Origin: an uncultured Prevotellaceae bacterium
Lineage (GTDB): Bacteria > Bacteroidota > Bacteroidia > Bacteroidales > Bacteroidaceae
Reading direction: 5' to 3'
NCBI GenBank assembly: GCA_937902455.1
Contig: CALELI010000184.1
Span: 1 to 48,065 of the forward strand
DNA: 48,065 nucleotides
A program made the position numbers and the translations under genes. The notes beneath the pieces are model-generated. The model had not been told where the DNA came from and searched no databases. It was given only the letters and a program-made list of their open reading frames with translations. This document shows, piece after piece, positions 1 to 7,694 of the stretch; positions within the stretch are counted from its first letter, which is position 1, and every line of letters begins with the position of its first letter.

Positions 1-177
1 CTCCGGCACATTCGGGAACACCTTGTGGTTCTTCCTCTGCAGGATATAGTCAGGGCCGTCGCCCGTAGTCTTCACGATAAAAGTATCATTGATGAATCCC
101 TCCCCCAGCGGCTTTATGGATTCAACCTCCCCCTTCAGGGCAAATTGCTGGGCAATGTTATTTAATTCATAATTCAT
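1..177 (-). CDS. Sugar kinase, phosphotransferase (APH) family, N-terminal part only
   Basis: This is the first 59 codons of a minus-strand gene that runs off the left edge. The reading frame contains PLGEGFINDTFIVKT followed by DYILQRKNHKVFPNVPE, which resembles the N-lobe of the aminoglycoside-phosphotransferase-like kinases that include N-acetylhexosamine 1-kinases. The glycine-rich GEGFINDTF segment would sit at the ATP-binding strand. The start is ATG at 177-175, because the next in-frame codon but one upstream (183-181) is TGA. That start codon is itself one of four ATGs provided by a tandem heptamer array. The upstream neighbour encodes a GH109 enzyme that would release N-acetylgalactosamine, so a role in phosphorylating that sugar is plausible. 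The substrate is inference, and the catalytic C-lobe is outside the window. Confidence 0.7.
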   Translation of the reverse strand, partial: MNYELNNIAQQFALKGEVESIKPLGEGFINDTFIVKTTGDGPDYILQRKNHKVFPNVPE

Positions 178-195
178 AATTCATAATTCATAATT
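168..195. repeat. Heptamer array CATAATT x4 supplying the kinase start codon
   Basis: Four perfect CATAATT units lie at 168-174, 175-181, 182-188 and 189-195. Read on the minus strand each unit is AATTATG and the junctions give ATGA, so every copy carries an ATG overlapping a TGA, each in a different frame because 7 is 1 modulo 3. The kinase initiates at the third ATG met on that strand (177). A small hairpin follows at 196-208 (TAGCC-GTT-GGCTA). Confidence 0.9.
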
Positions 196-212
196 TAGCC
201 GTTGGCTATTTT

Positions 213-252
213 TTCACTATTCACTTTTCACTTTTCACTCTGGCGAAGCCAG
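213..252. repeat. Heptamer array TTCACTW x4 plus CTG...CAG hairpin
   Basis: The units are TTCACTA (213-219), TTCACTT (220-226), TTCACTT (227-233) and TTCACTC (234-240). The last base of the array begins a hairpin, CTGGC-GAA-GCCAG (240-252), which ends one base before the GH109 stop codon (254-256, minus strand). The same arrangement of array, CTG...CAG hairpin and TC occurs again at 2140-2190. Confidence 0.9.
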
Positions 253-253
253 T

Positions 254-1678
254 CTACTCTCCTTTCATGTAGAACTTCAGTCCCTTGACCTTGTTCCATT
301 CGCCCCTTGTGAAGTCAGGCACCTTTACAGGCATCGACCTGTTCAGCTGGCTCACCTCGCTCAGTTCGCTTATGCAGCACCATTCAGCCAGGTCGTACAC
401 ATCCTGGTCGAGAGGCAGACCGTTCTGCAGACAGTACACCAGTCGGTAGTCCATCACGAAGTCCATGCCGCCATGACCACCCACCTTCTTTGCCTTCTCC
501 TCTATCTCCTGATGGATAGGATGCTGGTAAGTCTTCAGCAACTGGTTCTTCACTGCGTCAGGCACGAAGTCATGCTCGTCGAGCTTCGGAACGTCAGGCA
601 TCAGCGTGCGGTCCACGTTCTTGTTTCTCAGAGTGAATCCCGAGATAGGATACTTGTTTGCGAAGCCCTCCGTACCCGTGAGCTGATACAGGCGGTTGTA
701 AGGACGAGGAGTGAATGTGTTGTGCTGAATCTCCATGCTCTTTCCGCTCTTCGTCATCACGAGAGTGACTATATGGTCGCCAGTGGCGAAGGAATCAGAA
801 CCCATCTTCGCCTTGGCCAGTTTCAGGCCGTTCACCGACTTCGTGCCCATGGAAGTCAGGTACTCCATCTTGTCGCCCCTGTGGATGTTCAGGGCCTGAC
901 AGCAAGGTCCGAATCCGTGAGTAGGATACACGTCGCCGCCGTGCTTCTGGTTGAAGTCAAGACGCCAGTTGTCAGCATATTCGTCCCAGTAAGGTTCCAG
1001 GTTGTGGATGTACGCACCCTCTGTGTGAAGGATCTCGCCGAACAGCCCCTTCTGAGCCATGTTGAGACAAGTCAGCTCGAAGAAGTCATACACACAGTTC
1101 TCCAGCATCATGCAGTGCTTTCGTGTTCTCTCCGAAGTGTCCACCAGTTTCCAGCAGTCCTCCAGCGATGGAGCCGACGGCACCTCGATTGCCACGTGCT
1201 TGCCATGCTCCATGGCATAGAGAGCGATAGGCACATGCATCTGCCAGTTAGTGGCGATATACACAAGGTCGATGTCGTCCCTCTCGCAGAGCTGCTTGTA
1301 GCCCTCGTCGCCACTATATCCGGCGGCAGCCTTCATTCCCGCATTCGTCAGGATCTTCTGGCAGGCATCCACCCTGTCAGCATATTTGTCGCACAGGCCA
1401 TTTATCTCCACGCCGTCGATGTGAGTGAAACGGCTCACGGCCCCCGGACCCCTCATGCCGAGTCCTACGAATCCCACTCTCACCACCTTCATTGGTTCGG
1501 CCCTGAACTCCAGCATACTCTCCTGTCCGGCAGGACGTTTAGGTTCATTGAAGACGATACATCCGTCAACCACCTTCCACTTGCTACCCCATGTACCCTT
1601 CTGCAGTTTCTGGGCACTCATGCCTCCGGCAATCACCACCATCAGCATCACGAAAAATCTTCTTAGTTTCATATTCAT
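254..1678 (-). CDS. GH109-like alpha-N-acetylgalactosaminidase (Gfo/Idh/MocA fold), secreted
   Basis: This is a 474-residue protein. An N-terminal signal peptide (about residues 1-22, ending GMSAQ) points to the periplasm or cell surface. A Rossmann dinucleotide motif, GLGMRG, lies at 72-77 and is followed by a Gfo/Idh/MocA-type domain (IATNWQMHVPIALYAMEHGKHV). The segments EVPSAPSLEDCW and GGDVYPTHGFGPCCQALNIHRGD match what is known of glycoside hydrolase family 109. That family removes alpha-linked N-acetylgalactosamine through an NAD-dependent oxidation-elimination mechanism. The length agrees with the family. The start chosen is the first ATG (1678-1676), which keeps an intact signal peptide; ATG at codon 3 is an alternative. 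The gene lies upstream of a sugar kinase, suggesting that the released sugar is phosphorylated after uptake. A plain sugar oxidoreductase is the alternative, but the signal peptide and the YPTHGFGP signature favour GH109. Confidence 0.83.
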   Translation of the reverse strand: MNMKLRRFFVMLMVVIAGGMSAQKLQKGTWGSKWKVVDGCIVFNEPKRPAGQESMLEFRAEPMKVVRVGFVGLGMRGPGAVSRFTHIDGVEINGLCDKYADRVDACQKILTNAGMKAAAGYSGDEGYKQLCERDDIDLVYIATNWQMHVPIALYAMEHGKHVAIEVPSAPSLEDCWKLVDTSERTRKHCMMLENCVYDFFELTCLNMAQKGLFGEILHTEGAYIHNLEPYWDEYADNWRLDFNQKHGGDVYPTHGFGPCCQALNIHRGDKMEYLTSMGTKSVNGLKLAKAKMGSDSFATGDHIVTLVMTKSGKSMEIQHNTFTPRPYNRLYQLTGTEGFANKYPISGFTLRNKNVDRTLMPDVPKLDEHDFVPDAVKNQLLKTYQHPIHQEIEEKAKKVGGHGGMDFVMDYRLVYCLQNGLPLDQDVYDLAEWCCISELSEVSQLNRSMPVKVPDFTRGEWNKVKGLKFYMKGE

Positions 1679-1780
1679 TAGGTTTTAATAGTTTTCCGTT
1701 GCGAAGATAATAAAAAAAAACGAAACAACGATGACTTTCATGAAAATATTTGCATTTTCACCACGTTGACGGATGGCGCG

Positions 1781-1828
1781 GAATCAGGAACTCGGGAAAT
1801 CGGGAACTCAGGAAATCAGGAACTCGGG
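1781..1828. repeat. Degenerate octamer array (RAAYTCRGG-like units x6)
   Basis: Six consecutive 8-bp units occupy this stretch: GAATCAGG, AACTCGGG, AAATCGGG, AACTCAGG, AAATCAGG and AACTCGGG. They lie about 100 bp upstream of the GH109 start. The units vary mainly at two alternating positions. No coding function is seen. Confidence 0.8.
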
Positions 1829-1880
1829 AAAACGCTTATTCTTCCTCAGGCAAGGTCGGAATACCACAGAGTCTTGCAAA

Positions 1881-2056
1881 AAATGTTACTGAGTCAAACG
1901 CCAAATGTTACTGAGTCAAACGCCAAATGTTACTGAGTCAAACGCCAAATAACGCCTTGTTTTGCCCTGCGACTCAGTAACATTTTCCGTGCGCCTCGGT
2001 AATATACTGAGTCCGTCTCCGTGATATCTCTGTTCCAGTTCAGCAATACTCCCGCT
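1881..2056. repeat. 22-bp repeat element with inverted arms (copy A)
   Basis: Three perfect 22-bp units (AAATGTTACTGAGTC followed by AAACGCC) lie at 1881-1902, 1903-1924 and 1925-1946. After 22 bp of spacer, four further 22-bp units run in opposite orientation at 1969-1990, 1991-2012, 2013-2034 and 2035-2056. The first of these begins GCGACTCAGTAACATTT, and bases 1971-1985 are the exact reverse complement of the first 15 bases of the left unit. The second (GCGCCTCGGTAATATACTGAGT) closely resembles a unit of the element at 26707-27071. No open reading frame of substance lies here. Confidence 0.85.
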
Positions 2057-2139
2057 CCCCCTCAGGTGTCTGCCCGAACTGTGTCAGTATGTCATCCACT
2101 CTGACTACAACGAAGGCCCTCTCCAACTCCCTTGTGCAG

Positions 2140-2188
2140 TTCACTATTCACTTTTCACTATTCACTTTTCACTCTGACTGCAAGTCAG
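2140..2188. repeat. Heptamer array TTCACTW x5 plus CTG...CAG hairpin
   Basis: Five TTCACT(A/T/C) units occupy 2140-2174, and the last C opens a hairpin, CTGACT-GCA-AGTCAG (2174-2188). The layout matches the array at 213-252, but here no gene boundary is adjacent: the nearest gene starts are at 1678 (minus) and about 3014 (plus). Confidence 0.85.
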
Positions 2189-2376
2189 TCTGTCAGTCTG
2201 TCTGCCCCGCCGGGCGAACGAATTTTTGATTTCGGCTGCAAAGTTAATAAAAAAGCATACACAAAACGAATAATTTATTAATTATTTTTATGTTTTGCTT
2301 AAATTTAACGCAGTTTTAACAATCACACCTTATATATGTCGAAAAAGATAATGATGGCGGTGGTTGGTCTGAAAAT

Positions 2377-2548
2377 GTCTTTTTGTCTTTTTGTCTTTTT
2401 GTCTTTTTGTCTTTTCCGACACACGCGCTATTTATAATAAATAATAAATAATAATAATAAATAATAAATAATTCTTAATCTACTCACGCACGCAACCCCC
2501 TAAAACTATAACCCCCAAAAAGACAAAAAGACAAAAAGACAAAAAGAC
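2377..2548. repeat. Octamer array GTCTTTTT and its inverted partner AAAAAGAC
   Basis: Four perfect GTCTTTTT units plus a partial fifth lie at 2377-2415. Four perfect AAAAAGAC units, the exact reverse complement, lie at 2517-2548. They could form a perfect 32-bp stem around a loop of about 108 bases. The loop holds an AT-rich run of TAATAA repeats (about 2431-2472) and a C-rich segment (ACGCACGCAACCCCC). There is no coding sequence and no T-tract that would make this a simple intrinsic terminator. Confidence 0.85.
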
Positions 2549-3013
2549 AATTTAATTTTACAATACGTTATAAATCAATTCTTTCCATATTTTGATATAT
2601 TAATTTGTTTGTTGAAGTCCATCAAAAAAGCATAAAAAATCACTCCAAATCGGCAAAAAACCGGTAAAAAAAATATGGTCAAAAAATTGGATTTTCGGTA
2701 GATTTTTGTGTATGCAAAGCCACCGCTTTACGGGGAAGATAGTGACGACTTCGCAGACACAGGGACAACAAGTGAGTCGGTTTTTGCACGACATGGATTG
2801 GAGATGAGCACTAATTTAGTTAAAAAACGTTGAATTTACGGCATTTAGGTAAATAATCGAATGACCATTTCGTATATTCAAAAATAATGCGTTTCTTTGC
2901 ATTGTTTTTAGGAAATGTGAGATTCTGTAGGCAACAGATGCGACAGGTATCAACGCACCCGTACATTATATTAAACGAAGAAAATTTGGAAATGATTATT
3001 ATTTTTGCTAATT
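2549..3013. other. AT-rich gene-free stretch upstream of the polysaccharide operon
   Basis: I find no convincing gene here. The only open frame of note (2600-2794, minus) has atypical composition and no recognisable domain. The stretch ends at the start of the operon. A -7-like TATTTTTG lies at 3000-3007, with a TTTG at 2985-2988, but the 11-base spacing is far short of the usual 19-21, so the true promoter is uncertain. Earlier in the same gap, CAAAGTTA at 2239-2246 is a minus-strand TAACTTTG that might start a transcript toward 1.7 kb. Confidence 0.5.
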
Positions 3014-5083
3014 ATGCAGATTATGATAAATACATTTAAGACAATATTCGCGACATTGCTCATCACAGCATCGTCAATCAGCAATTCTATCAGCGCTCAG
3101 GACATGCTCTATGTCCGTCATGGGCATAAGGGTACACTCGACAGCCATAACATAAATGACGGCACGAGACTATTAGGGGAAGACTTCATCAGGTTCTCAG
3201 ACGACAGGATCAGCATCGGCAAGGAAAAGTCGTACGTCTTCGGAGACATCGACAGCATCATGTTTGACCAGCCAGCCATCTCCGTTCCGGAGGCAAGCAA
3301 CAGGGTGGCACTCCTCGACATGACTGTCATCAACAACGAGAGCGAGACGACCAGCGACTTCAGCCGAAGTGTCTATTCCGCCAAGTACATGATGGACATC
3401 ACCGGCCTACCCTACTTCATCACCCAGAACCTGGACTCCGCATTGCAGTTCAGCAAGATGATACTCCTCTCCTCGGGCGTGAAGGAACGGAGTTTCACGA
3501 AGAACGACTACGTGAAGCTGACGAACTGGGTGGCAGAAGGGGGAATCATCATCTCGCCGGCCGTCACCTCCGCCTCGGCACTCAACAGAGGGGGCAGGAC
3601 CTTGTTCGGCATCAACGAGACCAACTACAGCAAGCTCCGTCACCGAATGTACTGGACAGCCCTGTCCGACAAGGAGTGTGCATACATCGACACTCCCGAG
3701 GAGCAGGTGGTAAGCCTTGCACGAGGCAAAGACGAGCCATCGGCCAGCGAAGGGATAAGGACCTACGGCTACAAGATGACAGAGGGAGCCGAGCCGATTG
3801 CCATGTTCAACGACACAGCCGTAGCGGTCGTGAGAAACCGTATCGGCAAGGGAACTGCCTATTCGTTCGCCCTCATGTGGAGAGACGTCATCCAGCGCAA
3901 CCAGCTCAACAAGGACTTCGATGCACAGCGAATCTACTCGAACGCCTTCGAGCCGACAGCAGACGTGTTTCCTCTCTTCATAAGAGCGACCTATGCAGCC
4001 ACACAGCCTTTCTCGGTATGGAAGAACACAGTGCCCGACGGATATAAGTCGGTACTGATACCGACCCACGACTGCGACTCGCGCACTGCCTACGACGAGA
4101 TGCACTGGATGAGCGAATACGAGAAGAGTATAGGACTGTCATCCCAGTTCTTCATCACCGTCCACTATTTCCGCGACAAAGGGTATCTCTCGGCATTCTA
4201 CGACGACGCGGCAATAGAGAACTGCAAGAAACTGCTTGCTGACGGACACACCATAGGAAGCCATTCCATCTGCCACTTCCCTGACTTCAACGTGACCGAC
4301 CGCTTCCCAATGACTGTCACCACAAAGGAAGAATATGCCCTCGTGGCAAACCACGACACCCTCACCGACATCACCATTGGCGGTTCGACCTGGGCAGAGG
4401 TGGTGCTCAGCAAGAAGATAATCGACGAGGACCTGGGCCTGAACATCCGTTCCTTCCGCACAGGACACCTCTGCATGAACAAGAACATACCACAGGCCAA
4501 CCAGGAGGCGGGCTATGCCTTTCAGTCATGCTACTCTGCCGGTGACGTACTCAGCGAGTTCGCCTTCCCGGAACGCATAGGCAACGACTGGGGCGGAGAC
4601 TTCAGCGGAACCCTGACCATGCCGCTCCACATATCGGACGTGATAAGTGACGACCCGATAGACGAGACAAACTGGATGGAGAAGCCAGCACGCTGGCTGG
4701 GTGTGCAGCAGAAACTGCAAGGCAACTACGCTCCGTGCATACTGCTCATTCATCCAAACCGCGACTGGAAGATGAAGGTGGAGAAGCAGTTCATCGAGAT
4801 GCTTGACCTGAACGAAGTCGGCCTGTACAACTTTGAAGACTACGGCGATTTCTGGACGTCACGCCAGCAATTCGACTTCGACTTTGCCCTCGACGAATAT
4901 TCCGGCACACTCGTCGTCAAGGCCTCGTCGGACGCCATCAAGGCTAACCCCCACCTCACTCTCATCCTCGAGCAGGGAACAGGACAGCTGCCAGGAAATG
5001 CCGTCATGGTCCTCGAAGACGGCACACAGAAGCCTCTGACAATACGCTCATTCGAGAACGGACGATTCAGTCTGACCATTTAG
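3014..5083 (+). CDS. Periplasmic polysaccharide deacetylase (CE4/NodB-like) with N-terminal amidotransferase-like domain
   Basis: This is a 689-residue protein with a signal peptide (about 1-28, ending SISAQ). About residues 85-300 resemble a class-I glutamine-amidotransferase-like fold (VALLDMTVIN, then MILLSSG and WVAEGGIIISPA). From about residue 340 comes a NodB-type carbohydrate esterase domain. PTHDCDS (about 350-356) takes the place of the TFDDGP motif. GHTIGSHSICH (about 411-421) supplies the H-x3-H metal pair. SFRTGHL follows near 475-485. The C-terminal 80 residues may be a small beta domain. The start is ATG at 3014; ATG 3023 is equally possible, and TTG 3005 is less likely. As the first gene of the operon, 29 bases ahead of the TolC-like gene, it probably trims acetyl groups from the exported polymer, as PgaB or PelA do in other systems. 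The substrate and the N-terminal domain role are inference. Confidence 0.72.
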   Translation: MQIMINTFKTIFATLLITASSISNSISAQDMLYVRHGHKGTLDSHNINDGTRLLGEDFIRFSDDRISIGKEKSYVFGDIDSIMFDQPAISVPEASNRVALLDMTVINNESETTSDFSRSVYSAKYMMDITGLPYFITQNLDSALQFSKMILLSSGVKERSFTKNDYVKLTNWVAEGGIIISPAVTSASALNRGGRTLFGINETNYSKLRHRMYWTALSDKECAYIDTPEEQVVSLARGKDEPSASEGIRTYGYKMTEGAEPIAMFNDTAVAVVRNRIGKGTAYSFALMWRDVIQRNQLNKDFDAQRIYSNAFEPTADVFPLFIRATYAATQPFSVWKNTVPDGYKSVLIPTHDCDSRTAYDEMHWMSEYEKSIGLSSQFFITVHYFRDKGYLSAFYDDAAIENCKKLLADGHTIGSHSICHFPDFNVTDRFPMTVTTKEEYALVANHDTLTDITIGGSTWAEVVLSKKIIDEDLGLNIRSFRTGHLCMNKNIPQANQEAGYAFQSCYSAGDVLSEFAFPERIGNDWGGDFSGTLTMPLHISDVISDDPIDETNWMEKPARWLGVQQKLQGNYAPCILLIHPNRDWKMKVEKQFIEMLDLNEVGLYNFEDYGDFWTSRQQFDFDFALDEYSGTLVVKASSDAIKANPHLTLILEQGTGQLPGNAVMVLEDGTQKPLTIRSFENGRFSLTI

Positions 5084-5112
5084 AGTAACGGGAAATCAAG
5101 AAACAAGGAATC

Positions 5113-6477
5113 ATGAATCATAACAAGACCATACTATCCACTGTCATTCTTGCAATGATCACGGTCAGCAGCCAGGCACAGACTTCCTTTGAGGAATATC
5201 TGAAACTGTTCGACCAGCGCTTTACCATCATGCACAGCATTATCTACGACGAGGCAGCACAGCAAGAACCGGCAAATTCACAACTCGGATTCTCGACCAA
5301 AGACCGTGTAAGGGAAGTCGACGAAGAGGTGGACCGCAACATCGACCTGCTGAAAAGCAAGACAGGACTGACGACCACAGGACAGATAGACTACCGGCCA
5401 ATCTACACATCTGTATCCGACAATGACGAGCCTTACACGAACTACAACAGCAGATGGCAGGTAGGAATTGAATGGAACTACTTCCAGAGTGCACTCTACA
5501 AGAACGCGTCGCGCATTCAGGAACTGCGCCTCAGGGGCGAAGTGGAACAGCTCGACTTCCAGAAGAGCAACCTCCAGAACATCCTGCTCCGGCAGAAGCT
5601 CACCACAAAGAACCACTATCACGACCTGCTGATGTACGTCCTGCAAATCCACTCCGACAACCTTGACCTGCTAAGCAGGACACAGGTATTCCTCCTGAAG
5701 AACGGGAAGATATCCAGCGATGACCTGCTGAAAGTGATGAGCGACAAGGCAGAGATCGACAACCGCCTCACCTCGATGAAGTCCGACACGGCCCTCACGC
5801 CAACCCCTTCACGCCCGCAGGCGAACATCGTTGCAGTCAACACAGCGATGCTGAAGGAGCACATCTCCAGATACAACCAGGACCTGAAGAAACTGGAACT
5901 CGAGAAAGAGATGTTGCAGTGCCAGTACGACGACGTAGACTACTGGAAGACGACAAGCATATCTCCATTCGTAAGATATTCCTACTACACACGTCCTGAC
6001 GTCAGCAACACCCACAGCCTTGACGTGGGAATCAGTTTCAGGCTGCCTATCAACACGGAGACGAAGAAACACCGCAGCGCCATAAAGGCAGAGCAGGAAC
6101 TGAAGTCGCAGTATCAGCAGGACATACTCGACCGCATATCCAACGAGGTCGACGCCATCATCCACGACCTTGACATCTGCAACAAGAACATAGACGGCGA
6201 ATATGAACGGATGAAAGTAGTAAAAGAATATATAAGAGACAGAGAAAACAGTTACAAGAATGTTGCGGGCGACTACAACCACATTGACCGTCTGCAAGAG
6301 TACGACACATTCCTGTCATCATGGGAAAGGATGCTCGACTTCCAGTACCATTACCGCAATCCGATCTTCCCCGTCTTCTCCTTCGCCAGCTCCGCGACGG
6401 AGAACGGCGCCTTGTTTGCCGCGGACGCCCAGCGCGAATCGGAGGACCAGCCCCTGATTACAACGTGCGTGATCTGA
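5113..6477 (+). CDS. TolC-like outer-membrane efflux protein of a polysaccharide export system
   Basis: This is a 454-residue protein with a signal peptide (about 1-22, ending SSQAQ) and long helical, charged stretches. These include an extended coiled coil near 140-270 and another near 310-390, separated by a beta-rich segment (SPFVRYSYYTRPDVSNTHSLDVGISFRLPINTETKKHRSA). The twofold helix-strand pattern and the phrase DVGISFRLPI followed by a basic helix are typical of the TolC/OMF family. The sequence is divergent from drug-efflux OMFs, and no lipobox is present. It lies directly before a HlyD-like adaptor gene in the same operon, so it should form the outer-membrane channel of this exporter. 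The leader (AAATCAAG AAACAAGG AATCATGAATC) has an octamer-like rhythm reminiscent of the array at 1781-1828. Confidence 0.7.
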   Translation: MNHNKTILSTVILAMITVSSQAQTSFEEYLKLFDQRFTIMHSIIYDEAAQQEPANSQLGFSTKDRVREVDEEVDRNIDLLKSKTGLTTTGQIDYRPIYTSVSDNDEPYTNYNSRWQVGIEWNYFQSALYKNASRIQELRLRGEVEQLDFQKSNLQNILLRQKLTTKNHYHDLLMYVLQIHSDNLDLLSRTQVFLLKNGKISSDDLLKVMSDKAEIDNRLTSMKSDTALTPTPSRPQANIVAVNTAMLKEHISRYNQDLKKLELEKEMLQCQYDDVDYWKTTSISPFVRYSYYTRPDVSNTHSLDVGISFRLPINTETKKHRSAIKAEQELKSQYQQDILDRISNEVDAIIHDLDICNKNIDGEYERMKVVKEYIRDRENSYKNVAGDYNHIDRLQEYDTFLSSWERMLDFQYHYRNPIFPVFSFASSATENGALFAADAQRESEDQPLITTCVI

Positions 6478-6518
6478 AGGGCTTTAATCAGAAAGTAGAA
6501 ACGAAAAAGGAAACATAG

Positions 6519-7694
6519 ATGAAATCATTCACATTCCAATCACAGCAGGAGGAAGAACTCAAGATAGAACGAATCATATCTGAACGGAAACGCAAGATTG
6601 CCGTGCAGCAAATCGTATATTCCTCAATTCTGTCACTCATCCTACTTGGTGCAGTGTTCTATGCCTACAACAAGTTCCACTACGAGGACTTCGACGGCTA
6701 CGTGTCAACCGAGCACTGGATGAAACGCGCCATCACAGACCTCTACATAAAGGACTGCTATGTTGACGCAGGAGACGTCGTGTTCCCTGGCGACACATTA
6801 TATTCCTACGTGCTTCTTGACAACATGCTCAAGCTGAACGACATCAGCAAGGAGCCTGGCATCATCGCCCAGGACAGGACCATCCGACTGCAATCGGGAG
6901 TGAACGTGCCTGACATCAACCTGCTGACCACCCGAATCAAGGAACTGCAGAAGCAGATAGCCCTCGAGAGCAACAACATCAGGTTCGGCATGTCGGACAA
7001 CTCGCACAAGATGGACCTCGAACGCCAGCTTGCGGAGACAAAGGCAGAACTCGCGACTGCACGCCAGAAAATCAGAACCTACGAGAACATTAAGAGCGAG
7101 ACATCGGATGAAATCAGCAAGTCGCTCTATGCACGGTCAATATCCAGGGGGCAGGAATTCGTGCTCAACAAATACCTCCAGGAATTTCCCGAAGCAATAG
7201 GCTACAGCATCAGCGACGACACGCTCATCATCTCACAGCGCTACGTGACAGACAAGACCTTCGCCCTCAAGGGAGAATCACTGCTCCTCACGCAGAGACT
7301 CAACCTCGAACAAGCAAACGTCACCATCGAGACATACGTCCCGACAGGAAAGATAAAGCACATCAACAACTTCACCCGCGCAGAAATCATCGTGAACGAC
7401 GAAGTACACTTCATGGCAAAGGTACACCTGCTTGGAGCAAGAACGGAAGAACTGCCAACAGACCTCCGGAACAGCCTCTCAAGGGACTACCGCGCAGTCA
7501 TAGTGGAGTTCAAGCCCGAGGATGGACAGGAAGTGCCATTCTGGTCAGTAGTCAACGGTGTGCCCGTGACAGTGAGAATCGACAAGTTCAAGAACTATTC
7601 TTCAGGTGACAAATATAATGACTACTGGTATATCGGAGGCGACGGATTCATACCAGAGTCCATGAAACATCTGCTGGAAAACATTAAAAAATGA
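6519..7694 (+). CDS. HlyD-like membrane fusion (adaptor) protein
   Basis: This is a 391-residue protein with a charged cytoplasmic N-terminus, a single membrane anchor at about 32-50 (SILSLILLGAVFYAY) and a periplasmic remainder. The segment from 68 to 90 (YIKDCYVDAGDVVFPGDTLYSYV) fits the first half of a biotinyl-lipoyl-like hairpin. A coiled coil follows (about 133-200, KELQKQIALESNN and LERQLAETKAELATARQKI). The C-terminal part (VPTGKIKHINNFTRAEIIVNDEV) looks like the barrel domain. Adaptors of this kind join an inner-membrane transporter or synthase to an outer-membrane channel; Alg44 and the curdlan/mixed-linkage glucan synthase partners contain comparable domains. Its stop codon overlaps the next start (ATGA at 7691), implying translational coupling to the zinc-ribbon gene. 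Confidence 0.72.
   Translation: MKSFTFQSQQEEELKIERIISERKRKIAVQQIVYSSILSLILLGAVFYAYNKFHYEDFDGYVSTEHWMKRAITDLYIKDCYVDAGDVVFPGDTLYSYVLLDNMLKLNDISKEPGIIAQDRTIRLQSGVNVPDINLLTTRIKELQKQIALESNNIRFGMSDNSHKMDLERQLAETKAELATARQKIRTYENIKSETSDEISKSLYARSISRGQEFVLNKYLQEFPEAIGYSISDDTLIISQRYVTDKTFALKGESLLLTQRLNLEQANVTIETYVPTGKIKHINNFTRAEIIVNDEVHFMAKVHLLGARTEELPTDLRNSLSRDYRAVIVEFKPEDGQEVPFWSVVNGVPVTVRIDKFKNYSSGDKYNDYWYIGGDGFIPESMKHLLENIKK

Noticed and set aside
473..1666. Long open frame of 397 codons on the plus strand
   Set aside because: It is antisense to the GH109 gene, has no recognisable domain and arises from the high GC of that gene.
2600..2794. Small minus-strand open frame of 64 codons
   Set aside because: It lies in AT-rich DNA with no promoter, domain or conserved feature and an unusual cysteine/phenylalanine-rich composition.
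1690..3000. Insertion sequence or integron in the repeat-rich gap
   Set aside because: There is no transposase or integrase frame, no terminal inverted repeats enclosing a gene and no target duplication; the repeats are local arrays and inverted arms.
3407..4105. 232-codon open frame antisense to the deacetylase gene
   Set aside because: It lies wholly inside a gene with clear motifs on the other strand and has no recognisable features.
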